A stretch of 64,000 nucleotides of DNA, from the NCBI GenBank assembly GCA_946902875.1, contig OX336336.1, forward strand, positions 28,227,558-28,291,557, in the 5' to 3' direction. The stretch's first letter is position 1. Each line of letters starts with the position of its first letter. The position numbers were made by a program, and so were the translations under genes. The notes beneath the pieces are model-generated. The model saw only the letters and a list, made by a program, of their open reading frames with translations, had not been told where the DNA came from and searched no databases. Shown in pieces: positions 61,017 through 64,000 of the stretch. The DNA comes from Nematopogon swammerdamellus (lineage: Eukaryota; Arthropoda; Insecta; Lepidoptera; Adelidae).

Positions 61017-61124
61017 CCGTGCTTGTACTGAGGTTTCGGCGTGACGGCCTCTAGGCCTCGAGACAGTCGCAACATCTCCGCGCCGAACTGATGCAGTGCT
61101 GTCATAGCGGACGGTGCCGGCTCA
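61017..61124 (-). CDS. 5-HT2: Serotonin receptor 5-HT2-type, probable upstream loop exon
   Basis: Minus frame EPAPSAMTALHQFGAEMLRL then SRGLEAVTPKPQYKHG, ending CACGG|GTAAAC. The donor phase (2) joins exactly to the A at 59718 to give GGA (Gly), so the exon is phase-compatible. The acceptor chosen is CACAG at 61129-61125, giving 108 bp. The frame is also open further upstream to about 61158, so the true acceptor may lie higher. Homology is not certain by eye; the case rests on splice sites, phase and position. Confidence 0.55.
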
Positions 61125-61149
61125 CTGTGCAACACGGACACGAACATGG

Positions 61150-61625
61150 AGTGAGTGGAACGTCACATTGGGTGAGTATGACGTAACATTGGACTGGTCT
61201 GACGTAACATTGCGTGAATCTGGTTTAACATTAAGCGAATTCGACGTAACATTAGGTGAGTATGACGTAACATTGCGTGAGTCTGACTAAACATTGGGTG
61301 AGTCTGGTGTAACATTAGGTGAGTTCGACGTAACATTAGATGAGTCTGACTTAACATTGGGTGAGTCTGGTGTAACGTTAGGTGAGTTCGACGTAACATT
61401 AGATGAGTAAGACGTAACATTGAGTGAGACTGACTTAACATTAGTTGAGTATAATATAACATTGTGTGAGTCTGATGTAACATTGGATGAGTATGAAGTA
61501 ACATTGGGTGAGTTTTACTTAACATTGGGTGAGTCTAATGTAACATTGGGTGAGTCTAACGTATCATTGGGTGAGTCTGCAACATCGGGTGAGTGTTTAA
61601 TGTAACATTGGATGAGTCTTATTTA
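61150..61625 (+). repeat. 21-bp minisatellite
   Basis: About 22 diverged units of TAACATTGGGTGAGTCTGAC plus one base. 21 is divisible by 3, so open frames appear on both strands. Located directly upstream of the receptor exon. Confidence 0.9.
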
Positions 61626-62073
61626 ACAATAAATTTATCATGTATTAAATCGTTTCATTAAGACCAATATTTGGTTTTACTTATTAAAATATATGTTTTG
61701 TACATATTAAATAAAAAAAAACATATTTTACAATAATATTTAGACTTATATTAGGCGTCGTCAATGCAAAATGTTCATGAATTCGAACAAGATGAAGAAT
61801 GGGCCCAACCTAATTTGAATTTACGGCCAAAATGAAGATTCACTTTATGGCGTAGGTGGGCGTAAATGTTTTACGACTTTAGATAAAAGTTAATAATTCT
61901 CTCAATTTCAACTTCTCCGTCAAAGTGTCCGCCGCATCTGTGTTTCAGGAATACCACTTACATACAAGTTTTAAATAGGTAGGCAATTAAATTATGTCTT
62001 AGACAGCGGACAGTTGGGAAAGCTATACGAATATTATTTGGGGAGAAGTCGAATTTTTAGGGTTTCGTGCCGT
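61626..62073. other. Unassigned AT-rich stretch
   Basis: No exon of the receptor or repeat recognised. Confidence 0.3.
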
Positions 62074-63402
62074 ACGCATAGTGTCAAATATGACCTTAAA
62101 ATCGGACACGTTCTTTTTATTCCAGAAATTAATAGATTTAGTTATTTAAAATGCTAGAGTAAAACTCCCCCGCCTCTGCCACTTTTAGTTTAGGAGAAAT
62201 AATTTTTTGAAAATTACACTTTTTTAGTTTTCATTCTACAATTAAAACTAAGCTACTTATTTAAATTTCACTCAGCCTTATCAAAGACCCTTTCGAATAT
62301 CCACATTTTAAAAGTTATTCGAGGCTGTGAAAGTTTACAGAAATCGAATTATATTAATTTTTAATTTTTTTTATTTTATTTTTTTTTCTCCTAGATCCCA
62401 TAGTAGTAGGCGGAGATATTTATACCGAAAATAGTTCACTGTTTCCTCTGTCCGTTAAAAAAAAACCGACGCCTAATTCCATGGGATTAAGAAGTTACAG
62501 GAGTTATTCGCTATGGGCTAGGGTTGTTACTAGAACGAATAAAAATTTTCCCATTTTTTATTTATTTATTTTTGACATTTGATTAATTTTATTGTATTGT
62601 TTCGTGATTTCTTTTAATAATAATTAGCTTGTTTTGGTTTTTGTTTTTGTTTTTTTTTTTTTTATGGAAACTGACACGGCTCGCTAAATCACCTACACTA
62701 CAGCATCCGTGATGTCAGCCCATAACACCGGGAGAACTAGGTATGCATGCCATGTCAGTGTTTCCCTTCATTTCATGTCGGCTACTATGTTTAAAATTGG
62801 GGAGGCGTATGTCCAGCAGTGAACACATACACACTGACTGACTAACTGACCAGTCCATATACATCCACTGCTGGGACCATATCATCATTTTGCGGAAAAA
62901 TAAAAGATTTTGTAAAGTGCCAACCCTATTGCCCGAAACTTGATAATTGCACTAATATGAGCATAACTTCTTAAACCCATGGAATTAGGTGTCGGTTTTT
63001 TTTAACGGACAGAGGAAATAGTGAACTATTTTCGGTATAAATATCTCCGCCTACTACAACGGGATCTAGGAGAAAAAAAAATAAATAAAAAAAATTAAAA
63101 AAATATCTATTTCGATTTCTGTAAACTTTCACAGCCTCGAATAACTCTTCAAATGTGGATATTCGAAAGGGTCTTTGATAAGGCTGAGTGAAATTTAAAT
63201 AAGTAGCTTAGTTTTAATTGTAGAATTATTTTTCGTTTTTTCGAAACTAAAAAAGTGTAATTTTCAAAAATTTATTTCTCCTAAACTAAAAGTCGCAGAG
63301 GCGGGGGAGTTTTACTCTAGCATTTTAAATAACTAAATCTATACATTTCTGGAATAAAAAGGACGTGTCCGATTTTATGGTCATATTTGACACTGTGCGT
63401 AC
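62074..63402. mobile_element. Large inverted repeat, arms about 430 bp
   Basis: The left arm (about 62074-62510) begins CCGTACGCATAGTGTCAAAT and ends near CGACGCCTAATTCCATGGG. The right arm (about 62955-63402) starts near CCCATGGAATTAGGTGTCGG and ends ATTTGACACTGTGCGTACGG. The arms are similar along their length with scattered differences. The spacer holds a SINE-B fragment and an RTE scrap. Confidence 0.85.
62650..62786 (-). repeat. SINE-B 3' fragment in the inverted-repeat spacer
   Basis: T-run, ATGGAAACTGACACGGCTCG to TTCATTTCATGTCGGCTACT. Confidence 0.8.
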
Positions 63403-63518
63403 GGTGTCTGTCCGTTCGTCTGTCTGTCCGTCTGTCCTACTTTTAATGGGCTTGTATGTTTTGAACCGTAATAGGTAGCCGGTTGAAATGTTCACAGAAT
63501 ATGTGTTATTATGGCGGT
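63400..63518 (+). repeat. MINE-G internal fragment
   Basis: GTCT/GTCC tract, TTTGAACCGTAATAGGTAGC, CACAGAATATGTGTTATTAT, then MINE-H starts directly. Confidence 0.75.
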
Positions 63519-63521
63519 TTT

Positions 63522-64000
63522 TAACTCCCGACGAAAAAAACGGAGGGGTGTTATAAGTTTGACGTGTGTGTGTGTGTGTGTGTGTGTGCGGATGAGGGAG
63601 AGGGTGTGTGTGTGTGTGTCTGTGGCATCGTAGCTCCCAAACGGATGGACCGATTTGGATGCGGTTTTTTTTTATTAGGAAGCTTGTTTAATAGGAATGG
63701 TTCTTAGCTATGTTCGTAATCAAGTAATCAAGTAATTACTTAAGTAATAAAAAAAATAATTATCTTAAAAAGTTTCTTTTAAAAAGCTTGAAATAAATGT
63801 TAAATGACAGATAAAAAAAAACCCGACTCTAAAAAAGTCTAATATAAAGTCTAAAATAATTTCCGTTTACTTACTTAAAGGAGTCGGGGGACCGCTAAGT
63901 AAATAAAATATAAAAACTCAGAGCTGCGCTTGTATTTAGCGGTCCAACGACTCCTTTAAGTAAGTAAACGGAAATTATTTTTGACTTTTTTAGAGTCGGG
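63522..64000 (+). mobile_element. MINE-H, cut by the window edge
   Basis: TTTTAACTCCCGACGAAAAA, GT tract, GGACCGATTTGGATGCGG, and both arms of the foldback (from AAACCCGACTCTAAAAAAGT to TTTTAGAGTCGGG), ending at or just beyond the window end. Confidence 0.85.

Noticed and set aside
61163..61605. ORFs in the 21-bp minisatellite
   Set aside because: Repeat length divisible by 3; peptide is a simple repeat on both strands.
1..64000. CRISPR arrays, operons, bacterial promoters
   Set aside because: No regularly spaced identical repeats with unique spacers; all tandem arrays are microsatellites or minisatellites in a eukaryotic context.

Overview
The window looks like gene-poor, repeat-saturated chromosomal DNA of a moth or butterfly (Lepidoptera). 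The reasons are an insect-type 5-HT2 serotonin receptor gene, non-LTR retrotransposons of insect type, and interspersed families of the kind common in lepidopteran genomes: tRNA-headed SINEs, elements carrying GTCT or GT microsatellites, and Helitron-like elements ending in CTAG. No bacterial, phage or CRISPR features are present. Species and family names in databases cannot be assigned from the sequence alone, so family labels here (SINE-A, SINE-B, SINE-N, Hel-D/E/F, MINE-G/H/I, MITE-K/L/M/S, LINE-X/Y) are local to this report.

Host gene content. The only convincing host gene is the 3' part of a 5-HT2-type serotonin receptor on the minus strand. Three phase-compatible exons were found: about 61124-61017 and 59718-59040 (third intracellular loop), and 56928-56686 (TM6, TM7, C-terminus and stop). 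The N-terminal and TM1-TM5 exons must lie beyond position 64000. Its introns and 3' flank are full of transposable elements, some within about 25 bases of splice acceptors.

Autonomous element. An apparently intact LINE (LINE-X, about 15700-19833) has ORF1 (302 aa, coiled coil), ORF2 (endonuclease plus reverse transcriptase, no RNase H), a poly(A) tail and a candidate 7-bp target duplication. Other LINEs are 5'-truncated tails, of which LINE-Y at 49985-50552 is the longest. A mariner (39178-40074) keeps its TIRs and TA duplication but has an internal deletion, a stop and a frameshift.

Non-autonomous elements, left to right. 1-14000: MINE-H, a MITE-K with a nested element, a SINE-A carrying SINE-B and a MITE-S, a hAT-type element carrying MITE-K, a CRE-rich 57-bp minisatellite, two Helitron-like families and a 328-bp duplication. 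14000-33000: MINE-G copies, full SINE-B copies, LINE-X and nested retro-fragments. 33000-46000: a hAT element with perfect 8-bp duplication inside a Helitron, two adjacent palindromes, a Harbinger-type element, mariner, and a near-perfect 78-bp-stem hairpin. 46000-64000: a SINE-B flanked by 162-bp direct repeats, foldbacks, a second Harbinger-type element, the receptor gene, MINE-H hairpins, a 21-bp minisatellite and a 1.3-kb inverted repeat.

Most interesting signals. (1) SINE-B combines a tRNA-like A box, about 43 bases of 5S rRNA internal control region and a tRNA-like B box, and exists in forms with and without this module. (2) SINE-A, SINE-B and SINE-N share a homologous body or tail despite different heads, which suggests one SINE superfamily. 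(3) Two SINE-B copies are flanked by unusually long direct repeats. (4) Transposon tails sit at the receptor's splice acceptors.
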